43,485 nucleotides of DNA from an uncultured Ignavibacteria bacterium (GTDB lineage: Bacteria; Bacteroidota; Ignavibacteria; SZUA-365): positions 1 through 43,485 of the forward strand of contig CAJXVM010000031.1 of the NCBI GenBank assembly GCA_913061095.1, given 5' to 3'. Under the pieces are notes generated by a model that worked only from the letters and a program-made list of their open reading frames with translations, did no database searches and was not told where the DNA came from. Made by a program: the position numbers and the translations under genes. Shown here in pieces: positions 19,866-27,164 of the stretch (positions are counted from its first letter, which is position 1; each line of letters begins with the position of its first letter).

Positions 19866-20501
19866 CTATCCCCGTGAGACGAGCAGGGCGCGGGCGGGAG
19901 CGCCGTCTCCGCCGGTGATCAACAGCGGCGCGACAATCAGCGTATAGCGGCCGGGAGCGACCTTTTCGAGGCGGAGGTTTTCGATGATGAGCACGTTGTT
20001 GCGCAGCAAACGCCTGTGCACGGGGAAGGATGGATCGTCATAGGATTCAATCGAAAGCGTGTCGATGCCCACCATGTTGATCTTGCGCGAGACCAGATAG
20101 GATGCCGCCTCGAGGGTCAGCGCCGAGGCGCTCTCCGGCGGTGCGTCTTCGCGGCGGCTGTTGTTCGCGCGCAGCAGCACGGTATCGCCGGTGCGGATCC
20201 CCTGCCGTTCGAGCTGTTCCGCGGCGATCGGTCCGCCGTCGGGAAGGTCGATGACAATCGCGGGAGAGACCCAGCGGCGCGGCTGAATCTGATCGATGGT
20301 CTTGCCGCGCGCGACGAAATGCGCGGGAGCATCCACATGCGTTCCGCTGTGCGCGCTCATCGAGAGCGTTGAAAGATTGTATCCCTCACCGTCCTCATTG
20401 ATGGAAGCGACGACCGTGCGTTCGAACACCGGATCACCCTCGTACGCGGGCGTGTGCTCGTCAAGTGGCGTGCTGATATCGATGATGCGTGAAACGGCCA
20501 T
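19866..20501 (-). CDS. Cyclase-family metal-dependent hydrolase (kynurenine formamidase-like)
   Basis: 211 aa from ATG 20501, which follows GCGAGGATGT. A longer frame to 20615 would overlap the neighbouring gene. The family motif HSGTHVDAPAHF (51-62) supplies the His and Asp metal ligands of the HxGTHxDxPxHF signature; IDTLSIE and GRYTLIVAPL are also typical. Members include bacterial arylformamidase (KynB) and isatin hydrolase. No other tryptophan catabolism genes are nearby, so the substrate is open. It lies 22 bases downstream of the TlpA-like gene, probably in the same transcript. Confidence 0.88.
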   Translation of the reverse strand: MAVSRIIDISTPLDEHTPAYEGDPVFERTVVASINEDGEGYNLSTLSMSAHSGTHVDAPAHFVARGKTIDQIQPRRWVSPAIVIDLPDGGPIAAEQLERQGIRTGDTVLLRANNSRREDAPPESASALTLEAASYLVSRKINMVGIDTLSIESYDDPSFPVHRRLLRNNVLIIENLRLEKVAPGRYTLIVAPLLITGGDGAPARALLVSRG

Positions 20502-20523
20502 ACATCCTCGCTTCGGTTTCGTG

Positions 20524-21762
20524 TTACGGAAGAATACTGCGCACGGATACGCGCAGCGCATCGCGCTGCCGGGCGTCGTATCCGACCATGATGTCGCGGA
20601 CGGTGTTCTCTGCATCGATGAAATACACGATGGGTATGCTGTCGACGCCGAGCATTTGCAGCGTGCTGCCCTGATTGTACAGTAATTCGAACGGCAGTCC
20701 CTGTTCGGCGAACCACTGCGCGCCGTCCTCCGGTTTCACATCCAGACAGACCGTGGTAACGTGCAGCGAAGCGCTGCCCGCCTCCCCGGCCGCGACCTCG
20801 AGCGCCTGCAGCAACTGACGTGAGCGCTCCGATGTCGAAGCCCAGAAGACCAGCACCGTCGACTTGCCGTCACTGCGCGGGAACGCGACTTTCTCGTCGT
20901 CGGCATTGTGCAGATTGAACGACGGCAGCTCCGCGCCGCGCAGTTCCATGCGGCGGTTCTCTGCGGCGGTCATGCGGGCGATCTCCTGCTTCTGCTTCTC
21001 CTCGCGATCGAAGATGCGCAGCACCTGCGGCCAGAGTTTGTTCGCCGGTATCCTGTTGCGATATTCCAGCGCTTTTTCCGCGTCCTGAAGGATATAGAAC
21101 CAGGTTTCCGCCGCCATGTTGAGGAAATCCGTATCCTCGCCGTATTCTTTTTCCATCCGCGCAATGCGGTTGGCGATGCGCTCCTGCGTGCGCGGACTTC
21201 CCTTCCCCTGCTCCAGCAGCAACTTGAAGTACTGATGATAGGCGCGGAAGTTTTCCGGGTAGGCGCTGATCTCCCGCTCCGCCTCGCGCACAAGTTCACC
21301 GATCGGTGCACGCGCCAGCCGGAGGAAGGGGATCTTGAAATACCGCGCATTCATCACCGGTTCCCCCTGTCCGTTGAGCACATAGCGTGTGAAGGTTTTT
21401 TCCCCGTTGCCGTCCATCCCCTGTGCGCCCGAAACGATGTACGAGAGCAGCGATGCCCTCTCGGGAATCGGGATCTCCGCCTTCCAGCTGCTGCCCTCTT
21501 TTTTCATCCGTGCAACATGGATACGGCTGGTGTCGGGACGCAGCACGTTGTACCACAGCGCGAGCCGTGTGCCGTACCGCCGGTTCCACAGGTCGAACAC
21601 GTAGACGAGATCGAGCGAGGCGGCATCCGCGAGGGAGGAATTCTTCGGGGGATTGTACACCACCGTGAACGTTTCTCCCGCTACCGGACCCGGACTCTGC
21701 GCCGTGGCCGGCAGTGCGTGTGTGAGTGTGACGAGAATGGCGATGAAAAGCGTGCGCTTCAT
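20524..21762 (-). CDS. Periplasmic TlpA/thioredoxin-fold protein lacking the CXXC site
   Basis: 412 aa. Signal peptide MKRTLFIAILVTLTHALPATAQ. The N-terminal half is a beta-sandwich plus a helical (TPR-like) region, and residues about 275-410 form a thioredoxin-like domain. Where redox-active relatives have WCxxC, this one reads FWASTSERSR (306-315), so both cysteines are replaced. The cis-Pro region is present (VDSIPIVYFID). It resembles the TlpA/AhpC-TSA-like proteins with an extra N-terminal domain common in Bacteroidota. A thiol oxidoreductase function is unlikely; a binding or structural role in the periplasm is more probable. The gap 21763-21829 contains a short GGCGG-TT-CCGCC stem and no convincing promoter. 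Confidence 0.75.
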   Translation of the reverse strand: MKRTLFIAILVTLTHALPATAQSPGPVAGETFTVVYNPPKNSSLADAASLDLVYVFDLWNRRYGTRLALWYNVLRPDTSRIHVARMKKEGSSWKAEIPIPERASLLSYIVSGAQGMDGNGEKTFTRYVLNGQGEPVMNARYFKIPFLRLARAPIGELVREAEREISAYPENFRAYHQYFKLLLEQGKGSPRTQERIANRIARMEKEYGEDTDFLNMAAETWFYILQDAEKALEYRNRIPANKLWPQVLRIFDREEKQKQEIARMTAAENRRMELRGAELPSFNLHNADDEKVAFPRSDGKSTVLVFWASTSERSRQLLQALEVAAGEAGSASLHVTTVCLDVKPEDGAQWFAEQGLPFELLYNQGSTLQMLGVDSIPIVYFIDAENTVRDIMVGYDARQRDALRVSVRSILP

Positions 21763-21829
21763 GTCTGATGATCACTGGTGAAACAGGGACGGCGGAACCG
21801 CCATTTCCTTCTACGCGCAAAGGACCGGA

Positions 21830-22360
21830 TCAGTTCTCCGGCGGCGGGGCGGGAATCACGCGGGTCTTGAAAATATTTCCGCCGATGACACCGCCAAGGG
21901 CGCCGAAACCGACATAGATGAACAGGGCGAACAGCAGTCCGACCAGGAAGAGCATCAATGGATTCCCGACCAGCTGCATGATCACATCGCGGGCGGCCTC
22001 CATCGCGGCGGGATCGGTGGCGCGTGTCTGTGCCTCATCGAGCGCGCGTTCGATCTGAAAGGTGAAATCGGTGGAGCCGAATCCCATAATCAGCGACTGC
22101 AGCAGGGAAGTCAGCACGGCACCGACCAGTCCGGACAGCGCACCGATGGCGGCGCCGTCGCTGACGGTGAACGGCATGTCGGCCGGAAAACTCTTCTTGT
22201 AGAACCAGACGCCCAGCACCGCGGCGCCCATGATGCCCGCGCAGCAGGCACAGTTGATCCAGTTGAGCACGGGAATAATGCTGATCGCCGTCATGGCGCT
22301 CCCGCCGATGAGGACGGGCATGAGTTTGCTCGGCTTCTGTCCTTGCACCATCATGTTCAT
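21830..22360 (-). CDS. Small multi-pass membrane protein, unknown function
   Basis: 176 aa from ATG 22360, preceded by GAGGAG at good spacing. The start overlaps the stop of the upstream gene in an ATGA (22357-22360), showing translational coupling. Hydrophobic segments occur at about 12-50 (with CACC), 68-93 and 132-165, the last Gly-rich (YVGFGALGGVIGGNIF). Short charged loops separate them, and the C-terminus is Pro-rich. I do not recognise the family. The coupling to a DUF2085 protein suggests that the two act together in the membrane. Confidence 0.7.
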   Translation of the reverse strand: MNMMVQGQKPSKLMPVLIGGSAMTAISIIPVLNWINCACCAGIMGAAVLGVWFYKKSFPADMPFTVSDGAAIGALSGLVGAVLTSLLQSLIMGFGSTDFTFQIERALDEAQTRATDPAAMEAARDVIMQLVGNPLMLFLVGLLFALFIYVGFGALGGVIGGNIFKTRVIPAPPPEN

Positions 22361-22854
22361 GATTTCTCCTCTGTATGCATATGAGAGATCCGGCGACGTT
22401 TCGCGGTCCACAACTCCATCCACGCGGGCACGATGAACACCGCGAGTCCCGCCCCCGCGATCATTCCCGACATCCCGCGCGACAGCGCGGAATTATTCCA
22501 CACCCCGAGCACGTCGAACACGTAGTCGAGGATCATGGGAACAATAAATATAGCAAGACCCGGCAATGCAAGGGAATGGAAAATACGCGCCCGCCGGATC
22601 AGCGGGAAGAGCAGGACGACAGCCGTGAAGGAAAGATAAATCGCGCTGCAGCGGTGACAGACCGAGAGCGGCCATCCGAAGAGGACAAACGACCGCGCTT
22701 CATCCTGGTGACAGATCGGTGCATAGAAAACGCGGCCGAGGATGGCGGCCGTGTCATTTCCCAGATGATGAAACAGCGGTGCGAGGAACAGGCCCGCCGT
22801 CCATGCCAGCGAAACAGTCAGAAGAACGGCATACCCGCGGGATGACCAGCGCAT
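22357..22854 (-). CDS. DUF2085-family membrane protein
   Basis: 165 aa from ATG 22854, which has GGAG 8 bases upstream; a GTG at 22875 is possible but has no ribosome-binding site. Four to five hydrophobic segments. The family hallmark is seen in order: ICHQ (47-50) and VCHRCSAIYLSF (65-76), with conserved Cys/His residues that may bind a metal or form a redox pair. Function is unknown for the family. It stop-start overlaps the next membrane protein by four bases. Confidence 0.82.
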   Translation of the reverse strand: MRWSSRGYAVLLTVSLAWTAGLFLAPLFHHLGNDTAAILGRVFYAPICHQDEARSFVLFGWPLSVCHRCSAIYLSFTAVVLLFPLIRRARIFHSLALPGLAIFIVPMILDYVFDVLGVWNNSALSRGMSGMIAGAGLAVFIVPAWMELWTAKRRRISHMHTEEKS

Positions 22855-22887
22855 CGATTCAGCTCCGGGGCGCACCGCGCCGGTGCA

Positions 22888-24318
22888 TCACTGCTTGTCC
22901 CCTTCCTCGAACATCCAGCGGAACTGACGGATGGAGCGCAGGTCGGGAAGCGGATTGCCGTCCGAATCGAGTCCGTCGGGCGCGATCGTACTCAGCGAGT
23001 CAAGAGCATCGAGGGCTTTTCTGCGGTCCCTGCGCAGGATGCTGGCCTGGGCGAGGAAAAAATAAGCTTCCGGCAGGCGGTCGCCGAGGGCGATGGCGCG
23101 CTCCGCGGCCAGGGCGCTCTCGGTGTATTTCCCCGCCTCGAGGTTCATTTCCGCGAAGTCGATCCATGCGGTGGCGTTCCGCGGTTCGAGCCGGATCACG
23201 TTGCTGAAGCTCGTCAGTGCCTCGTCGATGCGTCCGAGCTGAAATTCCACGTCGGCCCGCGCGTACCACAGATCGCTGAGGTCGGGATTGAGACGCGTCG
23301 CGGTGACATAATCACCGAGGGCACGGTCGAAATCTCCGAGCGATTCGTAGACGCTCGCCCGGCCGAAGAGCGAGTCCGCGTTGTGCGGCGCGAGCGTCAC
23401 CGCCCGCGAGTAGGCCTGCACGGCGTCGACGTACCGCTCCAGTTCCTCGTAGGCGTTACCCAGGTTGTGCCATGCATGCGCGTCGTCGGGCTCGATCTCG
23501 AGCGTCTTCAGGAAGCAGTCGACGGCTTCCTCGAACCAGCGGAGACTGGCGCAGCTGTTTCCGCGATTGTACCACGCCGATGCGAATTCGTCGTCGATGG
23601 CCAGCGCGTAATCGTAGCTGTCGATGGCCCGCCGCCAGGCCCCCATGCGGTTGAGGATAATACCGCGATTGTACCAGGCATTGTGGTTGAACGGCATCAG
23701 ATCGATGGCGCGGTCGTAGCAGCGCAGGGACGCCTGCAGGTCGTCGAGAAAGTCATGGCAGTACCCGAGTTCATACCAGGCTTCGCCGTGATCGGGATCC
23801 TGCGCCACGAGATGCTCGAACAGCGTCACCGCCTCGCGGTAGCGTCCCGTATGCTCGAGCGTGAGCGCCTTGCTGAACAGCGCTTCGCCGTTGTCGGGCT
23901 CCATCGAGAGCGCCGTGTCGAAGCACTGCAGCGCGCCCTCGGCATCGCCGAGGTTGTCGAGCGTGATGCCCTTGTTGATGAGCAGTTCCATGTCGGCCGG
24001 ATTCAGTCCCTCGGCCCGTTCGAAGGCCGTGAGCGCATGCTCGTAGCGGCCGAGATTGTTGAGCGTCATCCCCATGCGCTCCCACGCTTCGGCACTGTAG
24101 GGCGCGCGCTCTGCGAGCACCTCGAGAAACTGCAGCGCATCCTCAAAACTGCCCTTTTCGAAGTACCAGCCGGCGATTTCCTCTATCGTGTCGGTACTGA
24201 GAGATCCTTCCCGCGCGGCGGCGAGCAGCTCCGACGGATTCATGTCGGAGAATCGCCTGCCGGGGTCTTCGTGACCGCCCGGTCCGTCATAACCATCATC
24301 GTAATCGAAAAAACTCAT
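22888..24318 (-). CDS. Cytoplasmic tetratricopeptide (TPR) repeat protein
   Basis: 476 aa from ATG 24318 (MSFFDYDD...); a GTG at 24333 is an alternative. An acidic, Gly-rich N-terminus (1-25) is followed by about eleven to twelve 34-residue TPR units covering nearly the whole protein, for example AWYNRGIILNRMGAWRRAID. No signal peptide or membrane segment. TPR arrays bind partner proteins; the partner is unknown. It is divergent from cutA-parA-parB with promoters back to back in a 158-base gap, so joint control is possible. Its own promoter is at 24359-24389. Confidence 0.88.
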   Translation of the reverse strand: MSFFDYDDGYDGPGGHEDPGRRFSDMNPSELLAAAREGSLSTDTIEEIAGWYFEKGSFEDALQFLEVLAERAPYSAEAWERMGMTLNNLGRYEHALTAFERAEGLNPADMELLINKGITLDNLGDAEGALQCFDTALSMEPDNGEALFSKALTLEHTGRYREAVTLFEHLVAQDPDHGEAWYELGYCHDFLDDLQASLRCYDRAIDLMPFNHNAWYNRGIILNRMGAWRRAIDSYDYALAIDDEFASAWYNRGNSCASLRWFEEAVDCFLKTLEIEPDDAHAWHNLGNAYEELERYVDAVQAYSRAVTLAPHNADSLFGRASVYESLGDFDRALGDYVTATRLNPDLSDLWYARADVEFQLGRIDEALTSFSNVIRLEPRNATAWIDFAEMNLEAGKYTESALAAERAIALGDRLPEAYFFLAQASILRRDRRKALDALDSLSTIAPDGLDSDGNPLPDLRSIRQFRWMFEEGDKQ

Positions 24319-24358
24319 ATCCTCTGGTTTCACGCTGCGAAATCAAGAATTCCTTGGA

Positions 24359-24389
24359 AAAACTTATTCCTTCCCCGGAGAAAATGCAA
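24359..24389 (-). promoter_or_regulatory. Promoter for the TPR protein gene
   Basis: Minus strand: TTG (24387-24389), 20 bases, TAAGTTTT (24359-24366). The predicted leader is about 35 nt to ATG 24318. Confidence 0.6.
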
Positions 24390-24439
24390 GCGCATACGGC
24401 ATGACATATGGTACGGTGACCGAGCACCGCGCTCCTGCA

Positions 24440-24470
24440 TTGCTTCTCAGCTCGCCTCGCGCTAGTTTAG
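24440..24470 (+). promoter_or_regulatory. Promoter for cutA-parA-parB; transcript may be leaderless
   Basis: Plus strand: TTG (24440-24442), 20 bases, TAGTTTAG (24463-24470). The ATG of cutA begins at 24477, about where transcription would start, so the cutA mRNA may have little or no 5' leader. No Shine-Dalgarno is needed in that case; only a weak TGGGAT is present. Confidence 0.5.
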
Positions 24471-24476
24471 TGGGAT

Positions 24477-24815
24477 ATGGTGCACGCGGATGCCACATAC
24501 TGCGTCGTGCTTGTCACGGCCGGATCGCGCGAAAACGCGTCGCTGATCGCCGGAACGCTCATCGAGGAGCGCCTGGCTGCCTGTTGCAACATCCTCCCGG
24601 GTTTGACATCCGTGTATCGCTGGGAAGGCCGTGTCGCGGAGGATGAGGAAGTGCTGCTGATCTGCAAGACGCGGACGGAGCATTTCCCGCAGCTGGAGCG
24701 TCGTGTTCGGGATCTGCACACCTACGACGTACCGGAGGTCATTCAGCTGCCGGTTACCGCAGGATCCGCACCGTATCTCGCATGGATTGATGAATCACTT
24801 ACCGGGAGTCCGTGA
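24477..24815 (+). CDS. cutA: Divalent cation tolerance protein CutA
   Basis: 112 aa, the usual length of this small trimeric ferredoxin-like-fold protein. Family signatures: [18 protein letters not shown] near the N-terminus, LAACCNI (33-39), YRWEGRV and the C-terminal [10 protein letters not shown]. CutA was named for copper tolerance in E. coli; the actual biochemical role remains unsettled and includes metal binding. It is the first gene of a three-gene run with parA and parB, and parA starts 35 bases after its stop. Confidence 0.95.
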   Translation: MVHADATYCVVLVTAGSRENASLIAGTLIEERLAACCNILPGLTSVYRWEGRVAEDEEVLLICKTRTEHFPQLERRVRDLHTYDVPEVIQLPVTAGSAPYLAWIDESLTGSP

Positions 24816-24849
24816 CGGACGGAAGTCCGCACAGCAGCAGACCGCATAT

Positions 24850-25809
24850 ATGTCAAAAGTTATTGCCGTAGCAAATCAGAAGGGCGGTGTCGGGAAAACC
24901 ACGACAGCGGTGAATCTCGCCGCCAGCCTGGCCGTCGCTGAATACAAAACCCTGCTCATCGATATCGACCCGCAGGCCAACGCCTCCAGCGGCGTCGGCA
25001 TCGAGGTGAGCGAGGTTCCCGTCACCATTTACGAGGTGCTGATCGAGCGCACGTCGGTCGGTGAGGGACTCCGCGAAACGATGCTTCCCTACCTCGAAGT
25101 CGTTCCCTCGCATATCAATCTTGTGGGAGCGGAGATCGAGCTGATCGACAAGAAGCACCGCGAACATGTGCTCAAGCAGGCGCTGGAGCCCATCCGCGAC
25201 AAGTACGAATACATCGTCATCGACTGTCCCCCCTCGCTGGGACTGCTGACGCTGAACTCGCTGACCGCCGCGGATTCGGTGCTGATTCCCGTACAGTGCG
25301 AATACTACGCGCTCGAGGGACTCGGCAAGCTGCTGAACACGATCAACATTGTGCGTCAGCACCTCAACTCCCGGCTCGACATCGAGGGCGTGCTGCTGAC
25401 CATGTACGACATGCGCCTTCGCCTCTCGAAGCAGGTGGCCGAGGAGGTTCGGAATTATTTCGGCGAGAAAGTATTCGACACCATCATCAGCAGGAATGTC
25501 CGGCTCAGTGAGGCTCCGAGTTTCGGCAAGCCGGTGATTCTCTACGATGCCCTGTCAGTCGGCACGCAGAATTACATCGATCTCGCCCAGGAAATCGCCC
25601 TCGGCAAGGAGGCGCTGCGCCGCAGCAAGGCCGAAGCGCATGCAAGTCCGTCCGCCGCGTCCAGGAGCCGCTCGGGCAGCATCGCCCCGCGCGACGCCGC
25701 AGACAGCGACACAGACGGTGACGCCGCAGACGGTGACGCCGCAGACGGCGGCAACGCGACGAGCGCATCGTCGGCCGCAGGCACATCCGACAACGATTCC
25801 CATGACTAA
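24850..25809 (+). CDS. parA: Chromosome-partitioning ATPase ParA/Soj
   Basis: 319 aa from ATG 24850 ([13 protein letters not shown]). An upstream in-frame GTG would add 49 non-conserved residues inside cutA. The deviant Walker A KGGVGKTT (11-18), switch [12 protein letters not shown] (38-48) and the Walker B region [10 protein letters not shown] define a ParA/MinD-type ATPase. It binds DNA non-specifically as an ATP dimer and moves ParB-parS complexes. Unusually, the last 60 or so residues form a low-complexity Ala/Ser/Asp tail encoded partly by a 15-bp repeat (25714-25755). parB starts 12 bases downstream. Confidence 0.96.
   Translation: MSKVIAVANQKGGVGKTTTAVNLAASLAVAEYKTLLIDIDPQANASSGVGIEVSEVPVTIYEVLIERTSVGEGLRETMLPYLEVVPSHINLVGAEIELIDKKHREHVLKQALEPIRDKYEYIVIDCPPSLGLLTLNSLTAADSVLIPVQCEYYALEGLGKLLNTINIVRQHLNSRLDIEGVLLTMYDMRLRLSKQVAEEVRNYFGEKVFDTIISRNVRLSEAPSFGKPVILYDALSVGTQNYIDLAQEIALGKEALRRSKAEAHASPSAASRSRSGSIAPRDAADSDTDGDAADGDAADGGNATSASSAAGTSDNDSHD
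25714..25755 (+). repeat. 15-bp tandem repeat in the 3' end of parA
   Basis: The unit GACGGTGACGCCGCA occurs at 25714-25728 and 25729-25743, and a degenerate copy follows to about 25755. It encodes DGDAA repeats in the acidic, disordered C-terminal tail of ParA. Confidence 0.8.
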
Positions 25810-25821
25810 CAGCAGGCCAGC

Positions 25822-26745
25822 GTGACCAAATCGAAAAAGGTTCTCGGCAAGGGACTCGGCGCGCTGATTCGTCCGGAGCCCGAAGCGGAAGAGGAAATCA
25901 GCCTCGAGCCGACCCCGGAGACGCAGGACGACGGGGTCTCGGTGGAGATCATGGCGCATGTCGCCGTGGAGAAAATCTCGGCGAATCCCTACCAGCCCCG
26001 GCAGGATTTCGATCCGCAGGAGCTGCGCGAGCTGGCACAGTCCATCACGGAAAACGGTCTCGTGCAGCCGGTCACCGTCCGCCGCTGGAAGGACGGCTTC
26101 CAGCTGATCTCTGGCGAGCGCCGCGTGCGCGCCTGCCGGGAGGCCGGGATCAGCCACATTCCCGCCTACATCCGCCAGGTGGAAACCGACGAGGAAATGC
26201 TGGAACTCGCGCTGGTGGAAAACATTCAGCGTACCACACTGAATCCCGTGGAAATCGCGCACTCCTACCAGCAGCTGGTTGAGACCTACGGCCACGCGCC
26301 GGAGGACATCGCGAAGCGCGTCGGCAAGGATCGCAGCACGGTGGTGAATTTCATCCGTCTGCTCAAGCTCCCGAAGAAAATCCTCACAAGCCTGCAGAAA
26401 GGCGAGATCAGCACGGGACATGCCCGGGCGCTGATCACGCTGCCCGACGAGCGCGCGCAGCTGCACATGTGGCAGCGCATCGTGCGCGACGGACTTTCAG
26501 TGCGCAAGACCGAAGAGCTGGCAAACAGCATTTACCGGCGCTCCGGCACTCCCGAGCCGGCGAAGAAGAAGAAATCACCCCCCCGCAGCAGCACGCCCCA
26601 TCTCGAAGAGCTGAGCGAGAAACTCAAGCCCGTCTACGGAACGCGCGTGCACATCACGGCCGGGAAAGACGGCCGCGGAACGATCTCGCTCGAATTCTAC
26701 AACGACGAGGATCTCGAGCGCCTCCTCGAACTGCTCCTGAAATAA
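25822..26745 (+). CDS. parB: Chromosome-partitioning protein ParB/Spo0J
   Basis: 307 aa with GTG start at 25822. N-terminal GKGLGALI box; a ParB/Srx nuclease-like CTPase domain with NPYQPR and SGERRVRACREAG (the C-motif that contacts CTP); and a central helix-turn-helix (EDIAKRVGKDRSTVVNFIRLLKLP region) for parS recognition. A Lys/Pro/Ser-rich linker leads to the C-terminal dimer domain. No match to the usual parS palindrome TGTTTCACGTGAAACA was noticed in the window. Its stop codon TAA (26743-26745) is also the first three bases of the 50-bp tandem array, so the array abuts or invaded the 3' end of the gene. Confidence 0.96.
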   Translation: MTKSKKVLGKGLGALIRPEPEAEEEISLEPTPETQDDGVSVEIMAHVAVEKISANPYQPRQDFDPQELRELAQSITENGLVQPVTVRRWKDGFQLISGERRVRACREAGISHIPAYIRQVETDEEMLELALVENIQRTTLNPVEIAHSYQQLVETYGHAPEDIAKRVGKDRSTVVNFIRLLKLPKKILTSLQKGEISTGHARALITLPDERAQLHMWQRIVRDGLSVRKTEELANSIYRRSGTPEPAKKKKSPPRSSTPHLEELSEKLKPVYGTRVHITAGKDGRGTISLEFYNDEDLERLLELLLK

Positions 26746-27081
26746 CCCCACGCGTGAGCGTGGGGACCACCCCGTCCACCGCACGACACATGTAACCCCA
26801 CGCGTGAGCGTGGGGACCACCCCGTCCACCTCACGACAAATGTAACCCCACGCGTGAGCGTGGGGACCACCCCGTCCACCGCACGACACATGTAACCCCA
26901 CGCGTGAGCGTGGGGACTACCCCGTCCACCGCACGACACATGTAACCCCACGCGTGAGCGTGGGGACCACCCCGTCCACCTCACGACACATGTAACCCCA
27001 CGCGTGAGCGTGGGGACTACCCCGTCCACCTCACGACACATGTAACCCCACGCGTGAGCGTGGGGACCACCCCGTCCACCT
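26743..27081 (+). repeat. 50-bp tandem hairpin array behind parB (six full units plus partial)
   Basis: Units start at 26743, 26793, 26843, 26893, 26943, 26993 and 27043 (the last partial). Each begins TAA, then CCCCACGC-GTGA-GCGTGGGG: a perfect 8-bp stem with a GTGA loop, which as RNA is a GNRA tetraloop. A spacer rich in CCACCCCGTCCACC follows. Units differ at only three sites: C/T in ACCAC/ACTAC, G/T before CACGAC, and one C/A. The array would form the 3' untranslated part of the parB mRNA. The spacers are identical between units and no cas genes are present, so it is not CRISPR. Together with the terminator it fills the 419-base gap 26746-27164. Confidence 0.95.
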
Positions 27082-27087
27082 GATTCC

Positions 27088-27128
27088 AAAAAAAAAACGT
27101 CCCGCCCACTCTCCGGTGGACGGGACGT
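27088..27128 (-). terminator. Strong rho-independent terminator of the Kelch/Omp28 gene
   Basis: The minus-strand stem ACGTCCCGTCCAC / GTGGGCGGGACGT (13 bp, one G-T pair; arms 27116-27128 and 27097-27109) is followed by a run of ten T. A further small stem, CCGGCC-ACAC-GGCCGG, is at 27136-27151. It separates the converging parB and Kelch/Omp28 transcripts. Confidence 0.92.
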
Positions 27129-27164
27129 CTCACACCCGGCCACACGGCCGGATGAGTATTCAGA

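Noticed and set aside
24320-24345. A possible parS site near GGTTTCACGCTGCGAAATC
   Set aside because: Only part of the TGTTTCACGTGAAACA palindrome is matched; the inner half-sites do not fit.
26743-27081. CRISPR array resembling type I-E repeats (CCCCACGC...GCGTGGGG)
   Set aside because: The would-be spacers are the same in every unit apart from three point differences, the period is a strict 50 bp, and there are no cas genes in the window.
26575-27143. Minus-strand frames encoding a repetitive GRGGPHAHAWGY-type peptide
   Set aside because: They arise from the 50-bp array being open in all frames on that strand; there is no ribosome-binding site or family similarity, and part overlaps parB.
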